In this document: piece after piece, positions 1 to 11,865 of the stretch
Layout of the letters: every line of letters begins with the position of its first letter
Numbering within the stretch: position 1 is the stretch's first letter
From: Astrothelium macrocarpum
Taxonomy: Eukaryota > Ascomycota > Dothideomycetes > Trypetheliales > Trypetheliaceae
Direction: 5' to 3'
Assembly: GCA_021030915.1 (NCBI GenBank)
Contig: JAGEMR010000014.1
Span: 388,662-452,661 of the forward strand
Length of the DNA stretch: 64,000 nucleotides
Program-made: the position numbers and the translations under genes
The notes under the pieces: model-generated
The model's database searches: none
The model's input: only the letters and a program-made list of their open reading frames with translations
Told to the model about the DNA's origin: nothing

Positions 1-2
1 CG

Positions 3-3000
3 CCTGGTAAGATAGAATTCGACAGATCCTTTGAGGAAGCTCGAGCTGCGAACCCAGAGCTAGACAGACACATGAAGAAAGCTTTTGATGATATGAATCC
101 ACTCAGGGTCCTGAACCTCTTTCGAAGAATATCTTCTTCTGACTGTGAACTGCTCGGCATGGATCCCGTAGAAGGAAGACCTGAAATGTTCATATGGCAG
201 TATGTGCCAGCACCTCCCGTTTGTATCAGACCGTCTGTCCAACAAGACACAGCAAGTACGGAAGACGACATCACGAATAAGTTGGGTGACATCTTGCAAA
301 TCAGTGAGATTATGAAGATCGGTCTGGAAAACGGCCAGCCCATTCAAACTATCATGGAGCAGTGGGACTTTATGCAGATGCAACTGGCAACTTACATCGA
401 CGGCACTTCCCCAGGACTTCAGCAAGGAGGCTTTGGAAAGTCGCCCCGAGGATTCAATCAAAGACTGAAAGGAAAACAAGGGAGGTTCCGTCAAAATCTA
501 TCTGGAAAGCGTGTCGACTTTTCTGGTAGGACAGTCATCTCTCCGGATCCAAATCTCGGTATTGATGAGGTCGGTATACCAAGACGAGTCGCCATCAAGC
601 TCTCTTATCCTGAAAAGGTGACCCGCCAGAATATCAAAAAACTCCGAGAATGTGTTCGAAAAGGCGCAAAGCGCCATCCCGGGGCTAATTACATTGAGAA
701 ACAGACTGGTCCTAAGAAAATGTTAGAGGTTTTCTCCAAACCGGGGGGATATGAAATGCTCGAAAAGTTCGCCAACCAACTTGAAATTGGGGATGTTGTT
801 GAACGGCATATTCGTGATGGAGACATCGTGCTTTTCAACCGACAGCCATCTCTACACAAACTCAGTATTCTGGCACACAAGGTTAAAGTTCGTCCCTGGA
901 GAACTTTTCGTCTCAATGAATGTGTGTGTACGCCATACAATGCGGACTTTGACGGCGATGAAATGAATTTACATATTCCTCAAACCGAAGAAGCGCGGAC
1001 CGAAGCTGAAGAACTCATGGGTGTAAAGCATAACTTGGTGACACCTAAAAATGGTGCGCCAATCATTGCAGCTATCCAAGACTTTATTACCGCTGCCTAT
1101 CTATCTACCAACAAAGACCGATTCTTTGATCGCAGGACATTTTGCCAAATTTGCAGCTGCATGTTCAATGGCAATAGTGTCAAAGATCCTGATTCTGGAG
1201 AACACCTACCAGTCGAAATTCCTCCGCCTGCGATTATGAAGCCAGAAAGACTTTGGACTGGAAAACAGATATGGAATGTGCTGATGCGGCCAAATCGAAG
1301 ATCCAAAGTTCTTATCAATATGGAAGCACCCTGCAAACAGTACAAAGCAGTTCGAGGTACTCTTCCGGATATGAACGCAGACGATGCCTATCTTGTCATT
1401 CGCAATTCGGAAGTCATGTGTGGTGTAATGGACAAGGCAACCATTGGTGATGGAAAAAAAGACTCTGTATTCTACGTCATGCTTCGTGATTTTGGTCCTG
1501 ACTATGCTGTACAAGCGATGAACCGGCTCGCCAAACTCTCGGCCAGATGGCTATCGGACCAAGGCTTTTCAATCGGTATCAACGATGTATGGCCCACCGA
1601 GCAACTTTTCAAGCGAAAAAAGTCTCTTATGCATGATGCCGAGTCCAAATGCGATGACTTGCTTGAAAAATTCAAAGTATCAAAGCTAGATAGAGATGCC
1701 GGCTGTGACGTTGAAACGACACTAGAAAACAAAATATCAGGCATCTTGAGCGGTGTTCGTGAATCTGCTGGTTCGCAGTGCTTGGAGGAGTTGGATAGAT
1801 GGAATGCTCCGTTGATCATGGCCAAATGCGGTTCAAAAGGATCCAATATTAACGTCGCACAGATGGTTGCTGCTGTAGGGCAACAAATCATCGGCGGAAA
1901 GCGTGTTATGGATGGATTCGAAGACCGTACTCTTCCACATTTTGCCAAAAAATCGAAGCGACCACCTGCCAAGGGCTTCGTTGCCAATAGCTTCTTTTCA
2001 GGGCTGACACCTCCAGAGTTCATTTTCCATGCCATGTCTGGTCGAGAAGGTCTCGTAGATACAGCAGTGAAGACTGCGGAAACCGGTTATATGTCTCGCC
2101 GACTCATGAAGACTTTGGAAGACCTTTCTGCTCAGTACGATCACACTGTGCGAAACGCATCTGCTGGTATTGTCCAGTTCCAGTACGGCGACGACAAACT
2201 TGATCCAGTGGATATGGAAGGCAAAGCCAAACCTGTCAACTTTGAGCGCACTTTCATGCATGCCATAGCATCCACTTGGAATAATACGCATCCAGGTCTT
2301 TTGCCTTTTCAAGTCAAGGAATTTATCGCAGCGGGACTCCAGCCTGAAAAGGATAAGCTCACCCGAGCTTCCTTAACAGGAGCCAACCTGTCTTATCAAG
2401 ATAACAATCTTTTGAGTACGGATCATTTTGAGAGTGCTCGTGGATTCCTGGATGAGATCGGAGACTTCGTTGGAGCGAAAGCAGACCATCTTTCGAAATT
2501 ACGTCTTGCCGCAGGGCTTAGCTCAGGCAACAGTGCTTCTGAGGGTCCCGCAAAAGCTAACGTTCAAACAGGGCATCTTGCAGACTCTATCGGAAAGATC
2601 TCTCAAGATGCCCTAGCTGAGTTCCTTCGACTGTGCCTTACAAAATACGAAAAGTCCAAAGTCCAACCTGGTCATGCCGTCGGTGCTGTTGGTGCACAAT
2701 CGATTGGCGAACCAGGTACTCAGATGACTTTAAAAACGTTTCACTTTGCTGGTGTACAAGGCATGAGCATTACGCTGGGTGTCCCTCGCATTAAAGAGAT
2801 CATCAACGCATCCAAGTCGATCAGCACGCCTGTCATCACATGTGTGCTTGACAATGACAGGCAGGAAACCGCTGCACGCATTGCTCAAGCCAAAATCGAA
2901 AAGACCTATTTGCGAGATATCCTGTCCTGCATCGATGAAGTTTGGCATCCAAGCGGTGGCTACATCAAGCTTAGGATCGATTTGGATCTGATTCAGCGCC

Positions 3001-3842
3001 TGGGTTTGGAAGTCAGGACTGAAGACATCAAATACGCCATCAGCAAAACCCGGGGTCTAAAGTTAGACAGCAGCTGCATCGAAATCCGCTCCTCTAGCAA
3101 AATCCGCATCTATCTCACCAGCATGATCGACACCAAACCCCGCTCACGATCCACCAGCAAGCGCGACCTCGAAGAAGACTTCATCAAAATGCAGAACCTC
3201 CTCCGCATCATCCCCAACATCGTCATCCGCGGCTACCCGGACGCCAGCCGCGCCATCATCCGCAAAGACGAGAAGCTCAACGCGGCGGGCTACGAAGAAA
3301 TCAGCCTGCTCGTCGAGGGCTACGGCTTGCGCGCGTGCATGAACACCGACGGCATCAACGGCCGGCGCACGCGCACCAACTCGGTGAAGGAGGTACAGGC
3401 CGTGCTGGGCATCGAGGCCGCGCGCACCACCATCATCAACGAGATCAAGATCGTCATGGGCTCCATGGACATCGATCCGCGCCACATGCAGCTGCTCGCC
3501 GACGTCATGACGTACAAGGGCGATGTGTTGGGCATCACGCGCTTCGGCCTGGCGAAGATGGGGAAGAGCGTTTTCCATCAGGCGAGCTTTGAGAAGACGC
3601 CGGATCATTTGTTCGAGGCCGCGTTTCATCATGCCAAGGATCGGATTGAGGGGGTGAGCGAGTGTATTATTATGGGGCAGACGATGGGGGTGGGGACTGG
3701 CGCGATGAATGTGGTGAGGAGGTTGAATTTGGAGAAGAGGGATTTTGAAAAATTGGAGTTTTTGTTCGAGGATGCATTTAAGGCGGAGGAGAAGGAGAGT
3801 GGAGAGGAGCATGGTGAGAAAGAGAAGATGCTTACAAACTGA
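3..3842 (+). CDS. RPC1: DNA-directed RNA polymerase III largest subunit, 5'-truncated by the window edge
   Basis: Catalytic subunit of nuclear RNA polymerase III, which transcribes tRNA, 5S rRNA and other small RNAs. The frame is already open at base 3, upstream of the first in-window ATG (72), so the N-terminal clamp region lies outside the window and the 72 ATG is probably internal. About 1279 residues are visible without an intron. The metal-binding motif NADFDGDEMN is at 939-968. A bridge-helix region (GLTPPEFIFHAMSGREGL) lies near 2000-2055, and the trigger-loop segment (EPGTQMTLKTFHFAGVQG) near 2708-2764. The C-terminal block with GRRTRTNSV and ITRFGLAKMGKSVF is typical of Pol III rather than Pol I or II, and there is no CTD heptad tail. 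Base composition changes sharply inside the gene: unremarkable to about 3080, C-rich at 3121-3240, then G-rich at 3600-3780. TGA at 3840-3842. Confidence 0.97.
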   Translation, partial: PGKIEFDRSFEEARAANPELDRHMKKAFDDMNPLRVLNLFRRISSSDCELLGMDPVEGRPEMFIWQYVPAPPVCIRPSVQQDTASTEDDITNKLGDILQISEIMKIGLENGQPIQTIMEQWDFMQMQLATYIDGTSPGLQQGGFGKSPRGFNQRLKGKQGRFRQNLSGKRVDFSGRTVISPDPNLGIDEVGIPRRVAIKLSYPEKVTRQNIKKLRECVRKGAKRHPGANYIEKQTGPKKMLEVFSKPGGYEMLEKFANQLEIGDVVERHIRDGDIVLFNRQPSLHKLSILAHKVKVRPWRTFRLNECVCTPYNADFDGDEMNLHIPQTEEARTEAEELMGVKHNLVTPKNGAPIIAAIQDFITAAYLSTNKDRFFDRRTFCQICSCMFNGNSVKDPDSGEHLPVEIPPPAIMKPERLWTGKQIWNVLMRPNRRSKVLINMEAPCKQYKAVRGTLPDMNADDAYLVIRNSEVMCGVMDKATIGDGKKDSVFYVMLRDFGPDYAVQAMNRLAKLSARWLSDQGFSIGINDVWPTEQLFKRKKSLMHDAESKCDDLLEKFKVSKLDRDAGCDVETTLENKISGILSGVRESAGSQCLEELDRWNAPLIMAKCGSKGSNINVAQMVAAVGQQIIGGKRVMDGFEDRTLPHFAKKSKRPPAKGFVANSFFSGLTPPEFIFHAMSGREGLVDTAVKTAETGYMSRRLMKTLEDLSAQYDHTVRNASAGIVQFQYGDDKLDPVDMEGKAKPVNFERTFMHAIASTWNNTHPGLLPFQVKEFIAAGLQPEKDKLTRASLTGANLSYQDNNLLSTDHFESARGFLDEIGDFVGAKADHLSKLRLAAGLSSGNSASEGPAKANVQTGHLADSIGKISQDALAEFLRLCLTKYEKSKVQPGHAVGAVGAQSIGEPGTQMTLKTFHFAGVQGMSITLGVPRIKEIINASKSISTPVITCVLDNDRQETAARIAQAKIEKTYLRDILSCIDEVWHPSGGYIKLRIDLDLIQRLGLEVRTEDIKYAISKTRGLKLDSSCIEIRSSSKIRIYLTSMIDTKPRSRSTSKRDLEEDFIKMQNLLRIIPNIVIRGYPDASRAIIRKDEKLNAAGYEEISLLVEGYGLRACMNTDGINGRRTRTNSVKEVQAVLGIEAARTTIINEIKIVMGSMDIDPRHMQLLADVMTYKGDVLGITRFGLAKMGKSVFHQASFEKTPDHLFEAAFHHAKDRIEGVSECIIMGQTMGVGTGAMNVVRRLNLEKRDFEKLEFLFEDAFKAEEKESGEEHGEKEKMLTN

Positions 3843-4383
3843 GTTCATTACGAGGAGCTATTTGAGCATGGCGACGGAGTCTAGATGGTAAGGATGGGAC
3901 AGATATATTTGCCTACGGTTCTGGGATGAAAGTACAAGAGGTTCATGATGAGATGTGTTTAATGTTAGACGAGCCATGGCCAGATAGTATCCAAAACCAA
4001 AATACCGCATGCAGGCTCAACTACATATACCATGACTACGCGACTGCTTTAATTGAGATAATAAATTCATTGCCAATGCACAAGTTCTTCGATTCAAGAA
4101 TGTGGGCAAGGTGCTTCCATGTCAGCCGAATCCTTGCGCTCATCCTCTGCTAACCCACATGCAGGGTCCACTTTTGAATACTCAGGTACTGCCTTGATGC
4201 CAGATTGTCCATTTCTCTCAACTCCGCAAGCAAGCCAAGGGTGCTGCTCACACTCCTTGTTGCTCTCTCAGCTGTCGCAGTTTCTGTTTGATAAAGGTTT
4301 CTGTTTACGGATCCTGTTTAATTACATTTCTGTTTCCGAGTCCTGTTTAATTCCATTTCTTTTTCCAATTACAGGACACCACC
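3843..4383. other. Intergenic, RPC1 3' flank to HUT1 5' region
   Basis: Non-coding 541 bases. It holds the RPC1 3' flank and, next to HUT1, a pyrimidine-rich leader with a 29-base tandem repeat. The leader ends in CCAATTACAG just before the HUT1 start context, which could be the acceptor of an intron in the 5' UTR. Short ORFs here have no coding character. Confidence 0.6.
4298..4355 (+). repeat. 29-base imperfect tandem repeat in the HUT1 leader
   Basis: Two adjacent 29-base copies (4298-4326 and 4327-4355) differ at four positions. Each begins TTTCTGTTT and contains TCCTGTTTAATT. A partial copy precedes them (from 4281) and another follows (4356-4366). The repeat is T-rich and ends 28 bases before the HUT1 ATG. 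Confidence 0.85.
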
Positions 4384-5758
4384 ATGGGTCGCACGAAACA
4401 AGCGACACCACAACGGCGAATTATCCCGTCTGAAAAAGAAGATCACACACCCATCGGAATCGCGAATGGATCGCTCAAGAGCGATATTGACAGCCTGGCC
4501 AATGGCCATGTCAAAACAGAATCACCAGCTACAGCAGCTTCCCACGGAACCTTTGCAGAACTCGTCATCTGCGTCGGCGGCATCTACATGAGCTTGTACA
4601 CTCACCCACCGACTCCCATTCTAGCCTTCTCTACTAACTACCCATCTCCAGCCTCTCCTGGGCCTTCCTCCAAGAGCGCATCACCACGACATCCTACGGC
4701 CCGCCCTCAGCACCCGAACGCTTCACCTTCTCCATCTTCCTCAACACCGTACAATCCACCCTCGCCGCAGCGGCCGGCTACACCTACCTCCGCCTATCCT
4801 CCTCCTCGTCCTCGCGCACCCCCGCCATCTTCCCGTCGCGCGCCATCGTGTACCCGCTCGCGCTCGTCGCGGTCGTGTCATCGCTCGCGTCGCCCTTCGG
4901 CTACGCGGCGCTGCAGCACGTCGACTACCTGACCTTCATCCTGGCGAAATCGTGCAAGCTGCTGCCCGTCATGGCGCTGCACGTGTCGCTGTTCCGGCGG
5001 CGCTACCCGCTGTACAAGTACGCCGTCGTGGCGGCGGTGACGGCGGGCGTCGCCGTGTTCACGCTGCAGCAGGGCGCGCAGTCCGCCGCGAAGAAGGGGG
5101 GCAAGGGCAGGAGGGAGGGTGGTGGTGGTGGTAGTAGTGCGTGGGGGCTCGCGCTGTTGAGTGTCAATCTGCTGTTTGATGGGTTGACGAACAGCACGCA
5201 GGACTGGGTGTTTGGCACGTTCAAGCCGTATACGGGACAGCAGATGATGGTGGCGCAGAATGTGCTGAGTACGGCGTTGACGGTGGCGTGGATGGTGGTG
5301 ACTCCTTGGCTTGGACGGGCGGGAATGGGGTCATGGTTGGGCATGGACTTGGAGGCGGGGCAGGGTGAGTTTGGACAGGCGCTGGCGTTTTTGCAGAGGC
5401 ATCCCGCTGTGGGGTGGGATGTATTGGGGTTTGCGGCATGTGGAGCGTTTGGGCAGCTGTTTATCTGTGAGTATCAAGTGTGAAGCTTATTGTGCAGGGA
5501 AGAGTGCTTTGCTAATCGCTTATCTCAGTCTACACGTTATCGAGGTTTTCTTCACTGCTATTAGTCACGGTAACGGTGACGAGGAAGATGATGACAATGA
5601 TACTGTCTGTAGTATCTTTTGGACACAGATTGAGTGGCATGCAGTGGTTAGGCGTGGCACTTGTGTTTGGCGGTATAGGAGCAGAAGGCGTGATTCAACG
5701 GCGGGAAAAGGCTTCCAAGGAAAAGGCGAAACTAGAAGCGAGCAAAAAGAAGTCGTGA
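4384..5758 (+). CDS. HUT1: UDP-galactose/nucleotide-sugar transporter homologue, HUT1 (SLC35B1 family)
   Basis: ER multi-spanning transporter of the SLC35B/HUT1 family. Exons are 4384-4595, 4652-5466 and 5529-5758, giving 418 aa. The joins restore the family text at both borders: YMS|FLSWAFLQERIT, and GQLFI|FYTLSRFSSLLLV followed by TVTRKMMTMILSVV. Intron 1 (56 nt) has a TACTAACTA branch site and ends CTCCAG; intron 2 (62 nt) starts GTGAGT. The start lies in a good context (ACCATGG). The protein ends in a lysine-rich tail (LEASKKKS), compatible with a K-rich ER-retrieval signal. A luminal or cytosolic loop carries a basic glycine run (GGKGRREGGGGGSSAWG). This run falls where the DNA turns abruptly G-rich (5080-5460) after a C-rich stretch (4620-4830), so it may reflect mutation rather than selection. 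Confidence 0.93.
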
Positions 5759-8700
5759 CCAATAGAGTATGTATATACGCACTTGGACTTCTACCGCATG
5801 ATGGAAAGTCTACACCACTTCATTCTGCAATACTTTAATCAGCGCGTTAGAATTTGCTGCGCTGTCTTCTTCTTGGCGATCAGATCGCGTCTAAGAATAG
5901 ACGAAGATCTGGTTTGGAGGGCGGAATCGTCGAGTGGCACACCTTTATAGAACGCAGTAGCTTTGCAGTCGTCTTGTGGACGGATCATGATCAACTCCTC
6001 AGCGGAGTAGGTAGCATTGAGCGACTATTATGCAAGGTTGTATAGACTAATGCATTGGCAAGGATGGATTGGGAGGGACACACCACCTGTTCTCAACGAA
6101 TGGATGGTGAAAACCTGAAAATCTACGAGATGCAGCAGGCATATGCTCAGTAACTTACTTTGCACCATTAGACAGGACCCGCTCCAAGGAAAACAGGATA
6201 TCCTATAAACTATGGAGTATGCAGTCAGAGCCTCTGCCGCTGATTCGCATTCTCGTACCGTGATGCGTGAATCAGCACCTTCTGCCTCGGGCGGCCAAAT
6301 GAGGAGTCAGCTGTCAATGACCAACGTTCCGTCCTTCCGGTTAGGTTGTGTGGCATGTGCTTTTTGCTTTTTTGCAGCCGTGATATGCGAGAAACCATTT
6401 GTCTCTCCACCACCACGAGAATGTGCACGCTACACAACAACACTCCTCCCGAGCTGGCATTAATCTTCAGCAGTGAAACCCAGGAACCGGGCTGCCCGGA
6501 CCGCTTGGCGTTTTTTTGTTCGTGCTCGCGATCTTGACCCGCATCGATTTTGCAAACTCTAATCCCACAACTGGTCCAGATTGCTGGGTTGCGAGCTGTA
6601 AAGTAGATCTCGATCGCTTGAGCGTCAGGGCCCCTGTCGTGACTTTACTTTTCGGGCTCATGGGAACCCCAGGCCCGCGCCGCTTCAGGCAGTTTTTGGT
6701 ACAATTTTGACTGGAATGCTCGGAAGCGTGAATCTTAGGGCTACGTAGAGACGAGACGCTTCGAGACTGGCCATTGGCCCCGTTTGTGCGAAACCCACAT
6801 GTCAACCCTGCCCAAAGCAGGAATCGTCAGCTCAAATCCTGGCGGTTATAGCAAGGTTGGCTAAACATGATTTTTTTCCAACGCGGGCTGGCATTGATAT
6901 CCTACACCGAACATGGTCTTCGAAAACCCAGCTTATCAGTACAGAAAACGGCTCACGAGATCACTAGTCCATTGCAGCGCTTCCAAGCGCGTGGTCAATC
7001 TGCACCAAACAAAATATGTGGACATTAGAACCGTCATTTTGGGGCATGCCGGTTATGCTTAATTACAGTGTACGAAAGTGGCTAATTTGATGGCTTAAGA
7101 AATCGCTATCGCCACAGGAAACAAACCAAGCTGATTCGTGAAACGGCAGGATAAAGCCGCTCGAAAGTTCTTTTGCAGGCTAACGGCGGGTTCCTGGAGC
7201 GTGGCGCGATGTGGCGTAAACGGGCTAATAGAAATAGCGTATTGCTTACTGTAAAAATAGCCCACCCTACATGCCATCCATGCGCGAGCTATGCAAACTC
7301 ATGAATCGGAGCATTATTGTTCACCGCATAAGGACGTTGTGTGCAATGAGGTGATTGTACATACATTTTGTCAAGGATGCCGTCTCGTGTCTGCCTTGGA
7401 GGGGTTGACTCTGCAGTCATCTGAATAGAGGCAATGGAGACGGTCAGGCAGCATGGATGTTTTCGTCAAATCGCCCCAACGACTCCTCACTGCCCAGACT
7501 TTGGGGCATTTTTCATGCTTGCTGCGCGAATGATCAGCCTGCGTTTCACACCTATTAGAACGAAACCTCGGCGCTCGCTTGATGACACCTCATGCGGCTC
7601 CGTCCTTGGCACAAGCGGCTCATCAAGTTGATGCTCATTTCCTCGTGGAGTCGACGGCGCCACTCGGCGCTACAATCTCGGCCAAGTCTTAGCTTAATAT
7701 CATTCTAGAAAATCATTCATGGTGGATTTTTTGCATGCTGCAGAGCGTCTCGTGGCTGAGGTGGAGCTTCTCCGATGTGCCATCTCTACAATTAGTAGCG
7801 AAGATCTGCACCTCTTCTCTTTTGGGCGGTATCGGCTTGTTGTTTTTGCTGGTTAACTTGATCCGGCAACGTCTGGCCGTGTCATAGCTCTGGCTTTTCC
7901 TTTTTTATGTTGCTCAGTAGCCGATCTTTTCCAGGCATCGTGGCACCGGTGGCCTGTTCACATCACAACAAGCTAGACGTGGCCCTAGCAAACGCGGCCC
8001 GTTGATGTGCTGAAGCTTTGTTGTCCTTCCACGCGAATCGGCACCTTATTCGGTGCCAAAATCGCCATCAGCTAGTCCGAGAATGCCACATTGCTGACTG
8101 ACGATGGATGCTCAACAAGACCAGTCGTTTCAGAAATGTTTCCCAGCGAAATGTGGTGTGCGGAGTCTGCAATATATGGTTGACGACGGCGATTTGCATA
8201 GATTACCCAACTAGGCTCAATCCGCCGTGGGGGTCGACCAGATGTCTTGGCGATGTTTGGTAGAAGCCGGATAAACGTATTGGCGGTGCCATCTCAAGCG
8301 ACGTATTTTCATCATCGTGCTGTAAAACCACGCGGCAAATCTTCCAGACATGTACACAAATCTACGCGAATGCGAAATTCTGGATCTTTTGTCTAGACAC
8401 GGCGAAGACCGTAATGTATTCGGAAAGCTTTATCGCGCCCAAAAATCCTGGAAAGAGTAAGCAATGGGAATCACACCCCCCGGTCAAGCCTCCTTACCCC
8501 TGACCTCTGCCGCAGCTATTGATTTTTTGGCACCGTTCCTGACCAGGGTACCTCCAATAGCTCTGGACTAAACAGGATGGACACTGGCCGCGGACCCTGT
8601 GCCAATGAGCAAATCTCCCGGATTCCTGCATGGGCCTCGCTCACCTTTCGTACAGCTCTCACCTCCTTTGGGTACCCGCCGCAAGCTTTATCGGCATCCA

Positions 8701-9151
8701 GGATCGTATCAGCGGAGTCTGATGTGTGCTACTGATCTACTGATCCCAAGGCCGCTTCCATGCCTTTTTTGTTGGCCTATTTCTAGACCGCTCTAACTGG
8801 GCAGCCCGGTTGGCCCAGACTATGACCATGGTTCCCATGATTTCCTTTATAACTTATGTGTAGGCCCTGGTTAGTAGCGATCTTGCCTCCTCACAGCTTA
8901 TCTTTTCAGTCTGTCGTTCATATTCCAAGGTGCAAGACTTTTGGTCTTCCCTTCCCTCGTCCTCAGTCTTTGCCTCCCTCCAATCGTCATCAGCATTTCG
9001 CTGTGACGGGCAAGGATTAATCTTGCCGCCGGCATTGACCTTGAGGTCGTCTACACTCGCTCGCTCATCCCACCCCAGCGTTACATCTAATATCTATTCT
9101 TTCGTTCGTCAAAATCTAATCTAATTTTAAACACATCTTGATTCAATTACT
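5759..9151. other. 3.4-kb gene-free stretch upstream of the GT2 gene
   Basis: No ORF here has recognisable protein content, and all are below about 115 codons. Composition is balanced, without long repeats or AT enrichment, so it does not look like a mutated transposon. The last 200 bases (about 8930-9124) are pyrimidine-rich, as is common in fungal promoters and 5' leaders. I read the right end as promoter and leader of the glycosyltransferase gene and the rest as unexplained, possibly a long control region or an unannotated non-coding transcript. Confidence 0.5.
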
Positions 9152-11865
9152 ATGGGGTTCCTCAAAGGATACTTTGCTCCTAAGAAGGAAGAGAAGGGCA
9201 AGAAGCAGAATGCTATTCAGGAGGCTGAAAAAGCAGAGATCACGGTGCAGAATGTTGCTACTCCCAAGTTCCCATTTTCGCCTGGTCAAACACCTGGGAT
9301 GAGTCCTTATGCATCACAGCCTGGTTCGAGGCCGGGGTCGATGTATCCTAATGATGAGATGACAGATATCAGGTCCAATGTTGTCGTCGCTCACTTGTAT
9401 CAGCAACAACTAGAAAGGCTATGGACTTCGGGTGCCGAGGACGAAGGTGTTGTTCTCAAGAAGGGCCGGAATCAATATACCGCATGTCCCTCGGAACTGA
9501 CTCAAATCGAAGGCGGGTTCTTTGATGCCATCAGCGCCCTTAACGTGCGAGTAAGTGGATCAAGCTTTGAGGACTAAACATTTCAATATCTAACGTGAAT
9601 TAGTGTGCTTTGACTGTCAGCACTCGAGTGATCAAGTTGTTTCTTCATCACAACACTCAATCATACGTACCACTTCGTGAGGGTCTCCGTCTCCAGGTGC
9701 TTCCAGATATCAGTTGGCTACCTCGATGCCAGAAACATCAGTTTGCTGCTTTTATTGCCGATCGTGGTGTATTAATCGTATGGGACGACGAGCCACGACA
9801 TATCTTGGAGCGGACAAAGAACATTGAGCTCCAACTAATGGATATGATATGGGCTAACGAGGAAGACGAGAAGGCTACTACGAAACCACCCAGTGTGATG
9901 ATCAACGAAGTTGGTGAAGAAGATCCAGAACAAGGTCCCGTTGTAGAGAAACGACGAATTGTATTATGGCAACCGCTCTTGACAGGTTTCACTCTGTTCC
10001 TAAGTGTGACTGCCATGGGTTCCGGGTTCAGATCAATTGCTCTGGAAACATTCGTCGATAGTGACTATATCCGTTTGGCTCTCGTCGTCTCGATTCCTAT
10101 CACAATGTGGCTGTCGTTCTTCTTTTTCCAAGCACTCGTCGGTAACGTAGCGCAACTCATCGGACCTGTCAAGCAAATGAATGAAAATAGCAAATTCTAC
10201 TCTGGAAAACCACCTCGGCGTCTACAGTCTGACAATGGTACTCTTCCACATGTCACGATTCAGATGCCTGTCTACAAGGAAGGTCTTGTTGCTGTCATTG
10301 AGCCCACCATTCGCTCAATCAAGGCCGCCATCTCGACGTACGAAATGCAAGGTGGAACCGCCAACATCTTTGTCAACGATGACGGTATGCAGCTCATCTC
10401 TGAAGACGAGGCCAGGCAGAGAATGGACTTTTACGACGAACACAACATTGGATGGGTTTCACGTCCCAAGCACAACCCAAAGCCTGCTGAGGGCGAGCGA
10501 CAGTTCCTTCGTCGTGGTAAATTCAAGAAGGCTTCCAACATGAACTACGCTCTGTGGGTCAGCAATCGTGTCGAAGAAAAGCTCAACACCATTGACCGCC
10601 CTGATCACTGGAACAATGAGAACGAAGCTGAGGCTTATCGCAATGCTCTCGCTGAGGTTGTCTCTGAAGATGAAGGTCGCACTTGGGCTGACGGCAACAT
10701 TCGTCTGGGCGAATACCTCTTGCTCATCGACTCTGATACTCGTGTTCCAACTGACTGCTTTTTGGATGCTGTGAGTGAAATGGAACAAACGCCTCAGGTT
10801 GCCATCATCCAGTTCTCATCAGGTGTCATGAATGTCACTGAAAGCTTTTTCGAGAAGGGTATTACCTTCTTTACTGACCTTGTCTACACGCAAATTCGTT
10901 ATGCTGTTGCCAATGGTGATGTTGCGCCTTTCGTCGGACACAACGCTTTCATACGATGGGCTGCCGTTCAATCTATTGGTTACGATGACAAGGAAGATGG
11001 TCGTGAGAAGTTTTGGTCTGAAGCCACTGTGTCTGAAGACTTTGACATGGCTCTCCGTCTGCAAACCAATGGATACGTCGTTCGTCTTGGTGCCTACGCT
11101 GGTCAAGGATTCAAGGAAGGTGTCTCGCTCACTGTCTACGATGAACTCGCGCGTTGGGAGAAATACGCTTATGGATGTAACGAGCTTGTGTTTTGGCCGC
11201 TCAAGGATTGGATCTTTCACGGACCATTCACCCCTCTGTTCCGCCGTTTCATCGGTTCCAATATGCCCTTCCCTTCGAAGCTCACCATCATGTCCTACGT
11301 TGGTACCTACTATGCCATCGGCTCTGCATGGCTCCTGACTCTCATGAACTACTTCCTCATTGGCTGGCTGAACGGTTTCCTCGACCACTTCTACCTCGAC
11401 AGTTTCAAGGTTTACTTTGCCATCATCATCGTCTTCACTGGTCTTGGTAACATCGCTCTCGCTGTTCTGAGGTATCGTATCGAGGAACGCTCATTAATAG
11501 GCGCTCTTGTCGAGAACTTCAAGTGGATTCCTCTCCTCACTGTCTTCCTTGGTGGCATTTCAGTGCACGTCTCTCAGGCCATTCTCTCTCACATGTTCAG
11601 CATCGACATGAGTTGGGGTGCTACCGCCAAGGAAGCTGAGAACTCGACCTTTTTCAAGGAAGTTCCCAAGGTCATTCGCAAATTCCGTGGCACCTTTATC
11701 GCGTGTATCATCGGAACGGCAATGATGATTGTGTTGGCACATTTCGTCCCTCCGCTATGGAGAATCGATCTCGTCATTGCCATCTACCCTCTGGCGATTG
11801 TCATGGCCTCTCACTTCTTCCTTCCCATCGTATTAAACCCTAATCTCATGTTGTTCACCTGGTAG
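9152..11865 (+). CDS. Membrane family 2 glycosyltransferase (fungal cell-surface GT2 type)
   Basis: Processive-type GT2 enzyme, probably making a cell-wall or surface polysaccharide from a nucleotide sugar at the plasma membrane. Exons are 9152-9550 and 9604-11865 (886 aa). The 53-nt intron starts GTAAGT, has a CTAAC branch site and ends TTAG. The soluble N-terminal ~240 residues are charged (KKEEKGKK near the start). Two membrane segments follow near residues 255-315. The catalytic domain shows VNDDGMQ (~390), DSDTR (~509), SEDFDMALRLQ (~610) and a degenerate QxxRW-like motif, LARWEKYAYGCNEL (~650). At least five C-terminal hydrophobic segments follow. The architecture fits the ascomycete GT2 group described as needed for hyphal growth on solid surfaces in plant pathogens (ZtGT2/FgGT2); that assignment is from memory and the substrate is unknown. 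It is not a chitin synthase, as it lacks the full QRRRW block. Confidence 0.88.

Noticed and set aside
3144..3848. 234-codon minus-strand frame opposite the RPC1 3' end
   Set aside because: Antisense of the GC-rich RPC1 end; His/Arg/Leu-rich product typical of shadow frames.
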